A program made the translations under genes and the position numbers. Below the pieces are notes generated by a model. That model saw nothing but the letters and a program-made list of their open reading frames with translations, made no database searches and was not told the origin of the DNA. Below, piece by piece: positions 1-7,203 of a stretch of DNA of 64,000 nucleotides. This DNA comes from Myxococcales bacterium. GTDB lineage: Bacteria; Myxococcota_A; Polyangia; Fen-1088. Every line of letters begins with the position of its first letter. Position 1 is the first letter of the stretch. Where the stretch lies: NCBI GenBank assembly GCA_022184915.1, contig JAGTJU010000001.1:744001-808000 (forward strand). The letters run 5' to 3'.

Positions 1-1
1 C

Positions 2-1342
2 ATGCGCTGGGAGGATCGGCTGGCCGTGTTCCTCAAGGCCGCCGAGCTGCTGGCGGGGCGCCACCGCGCGTGGCTCAACGCCACCACCATGCTGGGGCAA
101 TCCAAGACTTGTCACCAGGCCGAGATCGATGCCGCGTGCGAAACGGTGGACTTCTGGCGCTTCAATGCCGAGTTCGCGGCGCGGCTTTACGAGGAGCAAC
201 CCGAAAGCGCTCCTGGCACGTGGAACCGTCTGCAGATGCGTCCGCTCGAAGGCTTCGTGCTGGCGCTGACGCCCTTCAACTTCACATCCATCGCGGCCAA
301 TCTTCCCACCGCTCCCGCCATGATGGGCAATACGGTGGTGTGGAAGCCGGCAGAGAGCCAAACGCTCTCGGCCCACGTCATCATGGAGATCTTGGCCGAA
401 GCGGGCCTGCCTCCCGGTGTGATCAACTTCTTGCCGGGTCACGGACCTGACGTGGTGCCTCCTCTCGTGAAGGACGCCCGCTTCGCGGGGTTACACTTCA
501 CGGGGTCGACACCGGTGTTTCAGAGTTTGTGGAAAGCGGTGGCCGAGAACCTTTATGGGTATCGCGGTTTTCCTCGCATCGTGGGAGAAACGGGTGGCAA
601 GGGCTTCATCGTGGCACATGCCTCGGCGGACGAGGACGCTCTATTGACCGCGATCGTGCGGGGCGCGTTCGAGTATCAGGGGCAGAAGTGCTCCGCGGTC
701 TCTCGGGTGTACCTGCCGAAGGGTTTGTGGGCGCGCCTGCGAGATCGCCTGATCGATACGGTCGCAGGTTTGCGCATGGGGGACGTTTGCGACCATGAAA
801 ACTTCATGGGCGCGGTCATCAAACAAACCGCTTTCGAGCGCCTGTCCGGCGTGCTCGCCGATGCGCAGGCCGACCCTGAAATCGAGGTGTTGACAGAGGG
901 CAAGAGCGAAGGCGACGTGGGCTGGTTCGTTCCGCCCACGGTCTTGCTGAGCGACAACCCCACGTCGCGCTTCATGACGGAAGAGTTCTTTGGGCCGCTT
1001 TTCACCGTGTTCGTCTACGACGAAGCTCGTTACGGTGATGTGTTGACCCTCGTGGATCGCACGTCGCCCTATGGGTTGACGGGTGCCATCTTCGCGCGCG
1101 ATCGAGAGGCGATCGCGCACGCATGCCAGGCGCTCACCTTCGCGGCGGGAAACCTTTATATCAACGACAAGCCGACGGGTGCCGTCGTGGGGCAGCAACC
1201 TTTTGGGGGGGCACGGGCCTCTGGAACCGATGACAAGGCGGGCAGTGCGCACAACCTGCTGCGCTGGGTGGCACCGCGCGCGGTGAAGGAGACCTTCGAC
1301 CCGCCACGCGACTATCGGTACCCCTTCATGCAAGCGCCTTGA
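2..1342 (+). CDS. pruA: 1-pyrroline-5-carboxylate dehydrogenase (partial, 5' end outside window)
   Basis: Aldehyde dehydrogenase of the L-glutamate gamma-semialdehyde (P5C) dehydrogenase type. It oxidises P5C/glutamate semialdehyde to glutamate with NAD+, the second step of proline breakdown, in the cytosol. The open frame runs in from the window edge. The 446 visible residues lack roughly the first 90 of a typical 530-540-residue enzyme. Visible motifs are the cofactor-binding stretch LTPFNFTSIAANLP, VWKPAESQ, the FTGS turn, the VGETGGK motif with the general-base Glu near visible residue 196, and the nucleophile Cys in GQKCSAVSRVY near visible residue 230. The C-terminal GQQPFGGARASGTDDKAG is the usual P5CDH signature. 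A glycosyltransferase gene follows after 12 bases. No proline dehydrogenase gene is visible; it may lie upstream of the window. Confidence 0.93.
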   Translation: MRWEDRLAVFLKAAELLAGRHRAWLNATTMLGQSKTCHQAEIDAACETVDFWRFNAEFAARLYEEQPESAPGTWNRLQMRPLEGFVLALTPFNFTSIAANLPTAPAMMGNTVVWKPAESQTLSAHVIMEILAEAGLPPGVINFLPGHGPDVVPPLVKDARFAGLHFTGSTPVFQSLWKAVAENLYGYRGFPRIVGETGGKGFIVAHASADEDALLTAIVRGAFEYQGQKCSAVSRVYLPKGLWARLRDRLIDTVAGLRMGDVCDHENFMGAVIKQTAFERLSGVLADAQADPEIEVLTEGKSEGDVGWFVPPTVLLSDNPTSRFMTEEFFGPLFTVFVYDEARYGDVLTLVDRTSPYGLTGAIFARDREAIAHACQALTFAAGNLYINDKPTGAVVGQQPFGGARASGTDDKAGSAHNLLRWVAPRAVKETFDPPRDYRYPFMQAP

Positions 1343-1354
1343 GGCCTCCGCCGC

Positions 1355-2902
1355 ATGATCGTTGCCTTCGTCGAGTCGCCTCACGATAGCCGCACCGGGG
1401 ACTGGTTCTACCGAACGCATCTGCCAGGCCTGGCGCTCGCTGCGGCCGGCGCGCGCGTGGTGGAGACGAACTTCCTGCACCAAAAGGCGCGTGAGCTGTG
1501 TCTGCGCGCCGACGTGCTGGTGCTCAACATGTCATGTGATCCGGACCTCTTGCCCCTCGTCGCCGCCCGGCGGGCCGAAGGGCGCCCCACCGTGTTCGAG
1601 CTCAACGACGATGTGGCCTTCGTGCAGCCGGCCAACCCGCTCTACGCGTTCTTCTCGAACGCGGAAAACCGTCGGCTGTTGCGGCTGCTTGCGGCCAGCT
1701 GCGATGCGCTTCAGTTCTCGTCAGCGGCGTTGGCGGCACGGTATGGCTATCTGAACGGCCGCCACCTGGTGTTCCCGAATCATCTGCCAGGCCCATTGCC
1801 ACCGCTTTCGCCACGGCCAGCGCAGGGCTTGGTGGTGGGCTGGGGGGGCTCCGTGGGCCACCGTGACGATCTGGCAGCCGTGGCGGGCCCCCTCGGGGCC
1901 TGGGTGAAGCAGCGCCCCGACGTGCGGCTGGCCGTCATGGCCGACCCGCAGCTTCGCCCCGTGTTCGCGGCTTGTCCCGAGGCGCAGCTGCACTGGGTGC
2001 CTCCGGGGCCCATGGAGCGCTACACGGCGTTCCTGCAGACGCTGGACGTGGGGGTGGCGCCCTTGATGGACACGGGCTTCAACCGATGCCGCTCGGACGT
2101 GAAGCTGCTCGAGTACGCCGCCCACGGCGCGGTGCCGGTGGTGCAGCGCTTGGCGCCCTACGAAGCCGCCCTCACGGAGGGTTTGACGGGTTTTGGGTTT
2201 CGCGACACGGGCGATCTGCTGACGATTCTTTCAGCCTTGCACCAGGACCCCAAGGCCCGCGGGGAAGTGGCGCGGTCCGCCTACCGCTATGTGAGCACGC
2301 AGCGGCTCATGTCCCAGAACGTCGACGCGCGCCTGGCCTTCTACGAGGGCTTGTGGGCCTCGGGGGCGCCGGCTCGCCCTTCCGACAACCTCTTCGAGGA
2401 CGCGTGCGCGTGGCCAGGCGCCGAGCCGAACGGCAACCATGTGCGTTTGGGCTTTTCGGCTTACGAACGGCTGGTCTACGAAGCTCTCGTCACGAGCCAG
2501 GATCGCGAACAGACGCCGGCGGCCCTTCCGGCTCTGCGCGCGGCCGAGGCGTTGCTTCCCTCCGAAGGGACCGCCGCTCGTTATCTGGCCTTGTTCGAGC
2601 CCGAGACCCGTCTCGCTCGTCTCGAAGGGCTGGCCCGAGGGGCTTCGACGTCGCTTTCGGTGTGGATCGACTTGGGGGATGCCCGCTTCGATGCTGGACA
2701 GGTCGCGGGGGCGCTCGAAGCCTTCAAGCACGCGGCGCGCCTGGCGCCCCGCTGGAGTGTGCCGCTTGGCAGACTTGCGGCCGTGCTGGCGTCGCAAGGC
2801 GCGCACGCTCAGGCCGAATCGTTCGCGGTGCTGGCGCGGCAGAACGAAGCCGCCGTGCCCGAACCCCTCTTAGGTCCGCGGACGTTCAGGGCCGTGCGTT
2901 GA
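1355..2902 (+). CDS. Glycosyltransferase (GT-B like) with C-terminal TPR-like tail
   Basis: A 515-residue protein. Residues 1-335 read as a GT-B-fold glycosyltransferase related to GT4. There is an N-terminal Rossmann-like half, a second half opening with LVVGWGGSVGHRDDL, and an acceptor/donor region CRSDVKLLEYAAHGAVPVV that matches the conserved nucleotide-sugar-binding helix (KxxE...GxPVV). Residues about 400-500 form helical repeats (ARYLALFEP..., ARFDAGQVAGALEAFKHAARLAP) of TPR character, perhaps for partner binding. No signal peptide or membrane segment is seen, so it is probably cytosolic. It starts 12 bases after the P5CDH stop, which allows read-through, but the functions are unrelated. 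Its last 17 bases overlap the end of the convergent anti-sigma-like gene. Sugar donor and acceptor cannot be told from the sequence. Confidence 0.8.
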   Translation: MIVAFVESPHDSRTGDWFYRTHLPGLALAAAGARVVETNFLHQKARELCLRADVLVLNMSCDPDLLPLVAARRAEGRPTVFELNDDVAFVQPANPLYAFFSNAENRRLLRLLAASCDALQFSSAALAARYGYLNGRHLVFPNHLPGPLPPLSPRPAQGLVVGWGGSVGHRDDLAAVAGPLGAWVKQRPDVRLAVMADPQLRPVFAACPEAQLHWVPPGPMERYTAFLQTLDVGVAPLMDTGFNRCRSDVKLLEYAAHGAVPVVQRLAPYEAALTEGLTGFGFRDTGDLLTILSALHQDPKARGEVARSAYRYVSTQRLMSQNVDARLAFYEGLWASGAPARPSDNLFEDACAWPGAEPNGNHVRLGFSAYERLVYEALVTSQDREQTPAALPALRAAEALLPSEGTAARYLALFEPETRLARLEGLARGASTSLSVWIDLGDARFDAGQVAGALEAFKHAARLAPRWSVPLGRLAAVLASQGAHAQAESFAVLARQNEAAVPEPLLGPRTFRAVR

Positions 2903-4046
2903 AGAGCTGCGGATCTTTCTCGTCGAACACGGGATCCCGCTCGGTGAGCACCAGGGCCAGCATCACGAGCCGGGCGAGCGGGGGCAATTGCCGAATCGCG
3001 GGGGGAACCACCACCGATGCCGTCCGGCCTTCCGTGCAGGTACCCTGGTAAACGCCGGCGGCGGTGGCCACGAGCGGCCTTTCGCAGCCCGGGTACCAGC
3101 GCAGCAGGCCCTTGCGCTCTTCCAGGCGTGCCGTGTGACCAGGCAGGGTCCCTCGGAGCAGATAGCCGTTTTTCACGGGAGCGACATTGATGCTCACCGT
3201 GTGGCCTGCGATGGAGCCGTCGGCGCGCTCCTCGCCCTTGAGCCAAATGTTGACGGGTTCATCGCCGATCTTGCCGACGATGAGCCCGCGGCGGATCTCG
3301 ACGGCCAAGCGCGTGCGGTTGACGTGGCCCACGATGCGGGCCAAGCCATCGCCCTGCCCCGAAAGGTCCAACACGTCGAGGCTCACGCCGCGGCGGCCGG
3401 CCCAGTTCACCAGAAGCCGCCCTGGCTTCGGCACGAGGCGCGTGGCCTCGGGCTCGTTGCGGGGCTCCAGGGGGGGCGGGGCTTCGCTTTGCATGAGCAG
3501 CTCGCCAAAGCTAAGTCCAGGCGCCTTGACGGGCGAGGGGGCGGGGGCGGGGGCGGGGGCGGCCGGCCCGACGGGCGGGGTCAACAAAGCGAGCCGCCCG
3601 GCAGGCACCTCGGCCCGCGGCCGGCGCCGGGGCACGCGGGGACCCTCGGGCGCGGCCGGGGGCTCGGTCGCCGCCGGGGTGGGAGCGGGGGCTGGTTCGA
3701 TTTCGACCACGTGAGGCGGGGCTGGCGCTCTGGGGCGGGGCGCAAGGTGAGGGCGAGGCCCCTCTGCCCGCAGGCGAAAGCCCTGGACGGTGACCACGCC
3801 ATAGGCCAAGGCACCTCCCGTGAGCAGCATGACCGACGCTGCAAGTGCCAGGCGCGTCAGGTTCAGCGTGAACCGCCTCGTGCGCATACCGCTCTCGACG
3901 CGCATGCGCACGCACGCCTCGAGGTGAGGCGGCATCACCGGAGGCGGTGCGTTCAGCAAGGCCCTCTGCGCATCGGGACCTGCGTCCTTGAGGCGGGGGG
4001 GATTGTGTTCGGGCCGGCCTGGCCGGTCGGCGGGGGTGAGCTTCAC
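2886..4046 (-). CDS. Single-pass membrane protein encoded with ECF sigma factor (probable anti-sigma/regulator)
   Basis: The GTG start at 4046 gives a 4-base GTGA overlap with the sigma-factor stop, so the genes are translationally coupled. A longer in-frame start further upstream would bury most of the sigma gene end and is disfavoured. The 386-residue product has a short cytosolic N-terminus, one membrane helix (about residues 64-86, LALAASVMLLTGGALAYGVV), a long Pro/Ala-rich extracytoplasmic linker (about 95-180, including PAPAPAPAPSP), and a C-terminal domain of about 170 residues rich in beta pattern with two cysteines (YPGCERPL, GTCTEG). Position and topology suit an anti-sigma factor or sigma-linked sensor. 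I see no HxxxCxxC zinc anti-sigma motif, so the sigma-binding element is unproven. The 3' end overlaps the convergent glycosyltransferase gene. Confidence 0.65.
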   Translation of the reverse strand: MKLTPADRPGRPEHNPPRLKDAGPDAQRALLNAPPPVMPPHLEACVRMRVESGMRTRRFTLNLTRLALAASVMLLTGGALAYGVVTVQGFRLRAEGPRPHLAPRPRAPAPPHVVEIEPAPAPTPAATEPPAAPEGPRVPRRRPRAEVPAGRLALLTPPVGPAAPAPAPAPSPVKAPGLSFGELLMQSEAPPPLEPRNEPEATRLVPKPGRLLVNWAGRRGVSLDVLDLSGQGDGLARIVGHVNRTRLAVEIRRGLIVGKIGDEPVNIWLKGEERADGSIAGHTVSINVAPVKNGYLLRGTLPGHTARLEERKGLLRWYPGCERPLVATAAGVYQGTCTEGRTASVVVPPAIRQLPPLARLVMLALVLTERDPVFDEKDPQLFNARP

Positions 4047-4651
4047 GCGCGGCCCCCCTTGACCAGGATCAGGCTGCGCTGCTTGTGCAAGCGATCGAAC
4101 TCGGCCCGTGCGTGCCGCAACCGCGACTTCACCGTCTCCACTCCACAACCAAGCACGTGCGCGATCTCCTCTGTCGTAAGGTCTTCGAGTTCGTACAGCA
4201 CGAACACCGAGCGTTTTTTTGGTTTCATGCGCGCGAGGATCTGCTCGAGAACCTCGGCTGCTTCTGATGCCTGTGCCCGGCGTTCAGGGCCAGGATCGGG
4301 ATCGGTGTCCTGCACTTCGTGGCCGACGAGGCTGAGCAGCATGCGGCGCACACCGCCTTCGCGCTGAGTCCGGGACACTTCGTTGATGGCGATGCGGTAA
4401 AGCCAGGTGGAAAACTGAGCGTCACCGCGGAAGCGGCCGAGGTTGCGGTACACGCGCATGAAGACGTCCTGGCAGACATCGGCGGTTCTTTCGTCCGACA
4501 AACCCATGCGCCGGCAAAGACGGTAGACGAGGGGCGCATGCAGGTCATAGAGCTGGCGCCAGGCGACTTTGTCGCCGGCTCGACACCGACTGAGCCAGTC
4601 GGCATCGACCATCCCTTCCTGGGCTGAGTCTTCGCGCACCGCCACGTTCAT
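4043..4651 (-). CDS. RNA polymerase sigma factor, ECF (sigma-70 group 4)
   Basis: A 202-residue alternative sigma factor. Region 2 lies at about residues 25-95: VYRLCRRMGLSDERTADVCQDVFMRVYRNLGRF, then FSTWLYRIAINEV, the usual core-binding and -10 recognition block. Region 4 lies at about 135-190: LARMKPKKRSVFVLYELEDLTTEEIAHVLGCGVETVKSRLRHAR, the -35-binding helix-turn-helix. It is short, like RpoE-type factors, with no C-terminal extension. It is coupled by a 4-base overlap to the membrane protein that follows. Upstream on the minus strand an imperfect inverted repeat (4680-4699) carries GGGAATCC, which could be an ECF-type -35 box for autoregulation. I could not pair it with a convincing -10. 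Confidence 0.92.
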   Translation of the reverse strand: MNVAVREDSAQEGMVDADWLSRCRAGDKVAWRQLYDLHAPLVYRLCRRMGLSDERTADVCQDVFMRVYRNLGRFRGDAQFSTWLYRIAINEVSRTQREGGVRRMLLSLVGHEVQDTDPDPGPERRAQASEAAEVLEQILARMKPKKRSVFVLYELEDLTTEEIAHVLGCGVETVKSRLRHARAEFDRLHKQRSLILVKGGRA

Positions 4652-4819
4652 TGGCCATTAGACCGCAGGTGGCGGCTTCGGGATCAAAAAAGGATTCCCG
4701 ATGAAATCCGGGGAGATGCCAGGCGGGCCGGGCGGGGGGAGGGGAGCTGGGCTGCGGAAGCGCGGCGCGTTAGCGTTTCGCGTTGCCGAGGAGGGTGAGG
4801 CATCGGTCCCACTCTGGCT

Positions 4820-4848
4820 TTGACTACGGTATTTCCTATGTGATTAAT
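4820..4848 (+). promoter_or_regulatory. Candidate sigma-70-type promoter of the CxxxxCH lipoprotein gene
   Basis: TTGACT at 4820-4825, a 17-base spacer and ATTAAT at 4843-4848 lie in a patch that is strikingly AT-rich for this chromosome. The gene starts at 4946 behind a strong GGAGG ribosome site, leaving a leader of about 90 bases. The match is by eye only. Confidence 0.45.
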
Positions 4849-4945
4849 TTAGGGTCTTACCCCGCCCTGATCGCGGGGGAGGAGTCACGTTTCGTCTCGG
4901 TTTTCGCTTCCGCGGGGCCAAGGCGGCTTCGTCCTGGAGGTTCGG

Positions 4946-5959
4946 ATGGTTCGTGAACGCATGTTGTTTCGCTCTCAACGCCTGATGTTCGTTGGCGTTG
5001 CCGCTCTGGGGCTTTACGTCGCGTGTGCCCAGGGCACCACCAACGACGAGGGCGACGACGACGACGAAATGGGCGCCATGGGAGGCGAGAGCGAAGCGGG
5101 GGGCACGGGCGGCGGCGAAGGCGGACAAGCGGGCGCGGGTAAAGGCGGCTCCGGGGGCAAGGGTGGAAGCGGCGGCCAGGCGGCGGGAGGGACCGCCGGG
5201 GCCGAAGCCGAGGGAGGCCAAGGCGGCGCCACGGCAGGCGCTGGCGGAAGCAGCGCGGAGGGGGGCGCGAGCGGCCAGGCCGGCGCCGGCGGAACCGCAG
5301 GAGCCGGTACGGGCGGAGCGGTTGCAGGCTCGAGTGGCCAGGGTGGTTCGGGCCCGGGCCCGAAGGACAGCGGGCAGCTGGATCCGAAAAAGGGGAAGAA
5401 CTTCGACGCAGACTATTTGAAGGTGCAACCCATCTTCAAGAAGAGCTGCGCGCTCTCCGGGTGCCACATCACGGGGCCACGCTGTCCCAACTACAAGCCC
5501 ATCAACCCGGGCACAGATGACAAATACGATTGCCCCGACGTCTACGAGGAGGGGGGCGATCCGGGTATGGACCTGTCGAGCGCGCAGGCCATCGCCGACA
5601 CGGCCATCAACAAAGTTGCGGCCCACAAGGTTCTGGATCGGACCTGCGGCACCAAGTACGTGCGGCAGGTCGAGCCGAAGCTCACGACGAAAGAGGGTGG
5701 TCTCAACATCCGCGTACGTCCCGGTGATCCGAAGAACAGTTACCTCGTCATGAAGTTGCGTCAGGTGGCTGCTGAGTACATCGGAAAGGACATTTCCCAG
5801 ATCACAGTGGACCGAGGTAGGGATGGCGATGTGCCTCGCTGTCATGGGTTCCTTATGCCCTGGCCGCCCTCTCTCTCCAAAGGGACGGAGCTCACGAAGG
5901 CGGAAGTCGAGTTGATTCGCACCTGGATCCGAAACGGTGCGCATCTTTGGGTGAATTAG
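4946..5959 (+). CDS. Exported Gly-rich protein with C-terminal cytochrome c-like CxxxxCH domain
   Basis: A 337-residue protein behind a good GGAGG ribosome site. The N-terminus has a hydrophobic segment ending YVACAQGT, which could be a lipobox-like cleavage site. It is followed by an acidic stretch (EGDDDDEM) and about 100 residues of Gly/Ala/Ser low complexity, typical of surface lipoproteins in myxobacteria. The folded part (about 150-337) begins QPIFKKSCALSGCHI. The CALSGCH motif is CxxxxCH rather than CxxCH, and the preceding VQPIFKKSC is how planctomycete- and myxobacterial-type cytochrome c domains begin. Further Cys residues (RCPN, DCPD, RTCG, RCHG) and the ending ELIRTWIRNGAHLW, the usual last helix of such domains, are present. 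Likely a periplasmic or surface haem or redox protein. Haem attachment is not proven by the sequence. Confidence 0.72.
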   Translation: MVRERMLFRSQRLMFVGVAALGLYVACAQGTTNDEGDDDDEMGAMGGESEAGGTGGGEGGQAGAGKGGSGGKGGSGGQAAGGTAGAEAEGGQGGATAGAGGSSAEGGASGQAGAGGTAGAGTGGAVAGSSGQGGSGPGPKDSGQLDPKKGKNFDADYLKVQPIFKKSCALSGCHITGPRCPNYKPINPGTDDKYDCPDVYEEGGDPGMDLSSAQAIADTAINKVAAHKVLDRTCGTKYVRQVEPKLTTKEGGLNIRVRPGDPKNSYLVMKLRQVAAEYIGKDISQITVDRGRDGDVPRCHGFLMPWPPSLSKGTELTKAEVELIRTWIRNGAHLWVN

Positions 5960-5968
5960 CCGCGCCTC

Positions 5969-5998
5969 GGGGCGGTCTTCTCGTTTTCACCCCGCCCC
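5969..5998. terminator. Weak hairpin between convergent genes
   Basis: GGGGCGG (5969-5975) pairs with CCGCCCC (5992-5998) across a 16-base loop. It sits just after the plus-strand stop and overlaps the end of the minus-strand gene. There is no clear U-tract. Confidence 0.3.
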
Positions 5999-7027
5999 TG
6001 GGCCGAACGTCACCGGCAGCGAGATCCCGGAAGGCCAAGGGCCGGGGCTGCTCTCTACGAGTCGCGCGCTGGTGGCGGCCAAGGCGCAATCGATGAGGCC
6101 CTGATCCCTCGTGGTGCTCATCTCCACGTGGGCCCTCTGCAGGCGGCCGTCGCGGAGCAGGGCGGCCGTGATCACCACCGTTCCCTGGGTCACCGGACTC
6201 TGCGCCAGCGCCTTCCGGTAACACGAGAGGAGGGGTCCCTCGAGCTTCGTGAGGGCCGCTTCCAGCGACGGGGGCACGGGGGTGGCGTCCATGGACAACG
6301 GTTTGCCGAGCGTCACCTTGGGGTTCACGACCGGCGTCAGACGGGCCACCTCTTGGGCAAACCCGTCGGTCTCGAAACGAGCGAGCGGCGCCCCCACGCT
6401 GCCGACCAGGTAGGCAGCAAGGATGTGAGCGCCCAACTTTACGATGCGCCCGCCGCTTTGTCGTAGACAGGCGTTGGGCCGCATCTGAGAAGGCTGAGGC
6501 TGAAACACCAGGCGGAGACCCAGTTGCCCCTCGGTGTGAAGTTGCAGAAGCCGGTCCGCAGCCGGGGCGCTCAGCAGAAAGTCGATCGGCTCGTCAGGGC
6601 TGGGCCGGTCGATCGAGGCGTCGTCCCCCACTGAGAAGCGACGATCGGACAGACGCAGGCGACCCTCATCGGGTGCGTAGCCGGCAAGGTCGAAACCCGC
6701 CGACGGAAGCTCGACCACGTAGCGGGCTTGCTCCGCCTCGTCCCGACGCGCCTCGAAGGCGTCCCTCTGCCGTTCCTGCTCTTCGTCACTGCCCTTGAAC
6801 GCCACGTCGTCAGCGGCGCGGAGCGCATCGCACAAGTTCCGAAGGCCCGCCGGGCCTGCGAGGTCAATCGCTGGCAAGGGGGGCCGCGGGTGCGGCGAAG
6901 CGGAGGCGGGCACGGAAGGCTCGGGCCGCGGGGGCGGACCCGCGAGCGGCGGCTGGCTGGCGCATCCCCCGCTTCCCAGCCCGAAGGCAACTGCCCAAAA
7001 GACCGCGTTTCTGAGCTGAGCACACAT
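5987..7027 (-). CDS. Probable lipoprotein with AgmX/PglI-type C-terminal domain
   Basis: The start is taken at the ATG at 7027, which directly precedes a signal-type N-terminus (MCAQLRNAVFWAVAFGLGSGGCASQ). The longer frame adds residues with no signal character. The product is 346 residues. A lipobox-like SGGC is followed by a Pro-rich linker. The middle (about 70-240) has no family I recognise. The C-terminal 90 residues (LLSCYRKALAQSP..QGTVVITAALLRDGRLQRAHV....IDCALAATSA) match the pattern of the AgmX/PglI C-terminal domain: Cys-Tyr helix, GxV strand, DGR turn, second Cys, and a closing LPVTF strand. That TonB-like domain is widespread in myxobacterial envelope and gliding-related proteins. 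It is therefore probably an outer-membrane or periplasmic lipoprotein of unknown task. Confidence 0.7.
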   Translation of the reverse strand: MCAQLRNAVFWAVAFGLGSGGCASQPPLAGPPPRPEPSVPASASPHPRPPLPAIDLAGPAGLRNLCDALRAADDVAFKGSDEEQERQRDAFEARRDEAEQARYVVELPSAGFDLAGYAPDEGRLRLSDRRFSVGDDASIDRPSPDEPIDFLLSAPAADRLLQLHTEGQLGLRLVFQPQPSQMRPNACLRQSGGRIVKLGAHILAAYLVGSVGAPLARFETDGFAQEVARLTPVVNPKVTLGKPLSMDATPVPPSLEAALTKLEGPLLSCYRKALAQSPVTQGTVVITAALLRDGRLQRAHVEMSTTRDQGLIDCALAATSARLVESSPGPWPSGISLPVTFGPGAG

Positions 7028-7203
7028 GAAAACACATCTTAGCTCATGCAATGCCCGATACGATTCATCGTGACATGAAAAAAGACGGCCCCTGAAGTCA
7101 ATCGGCGTCACGCTGCGGCATCGACCCGCTCTCCTGCGCAGCGGCAGAAACAAACGCCCTGTCAAGGGTTACGAGCCCCCCCGGTGATTTGTATACGAAA
7201 GGG

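Noticed and set aside
2988-4367. A 459-codon plus-strand frame across the anti-sigma and sigma genes
   Set aside because: It runs antisense to two overlapping genes with a clear sigma-factor family match, and its product is Arg/Gly/His low complexity.
5050-5360. GGC-rich imperfect repeats as a DNA repeat element
   Set aside because: They encode an in-frame Gly/Ala/Ser linker of an exported protein; spacing follows codons.
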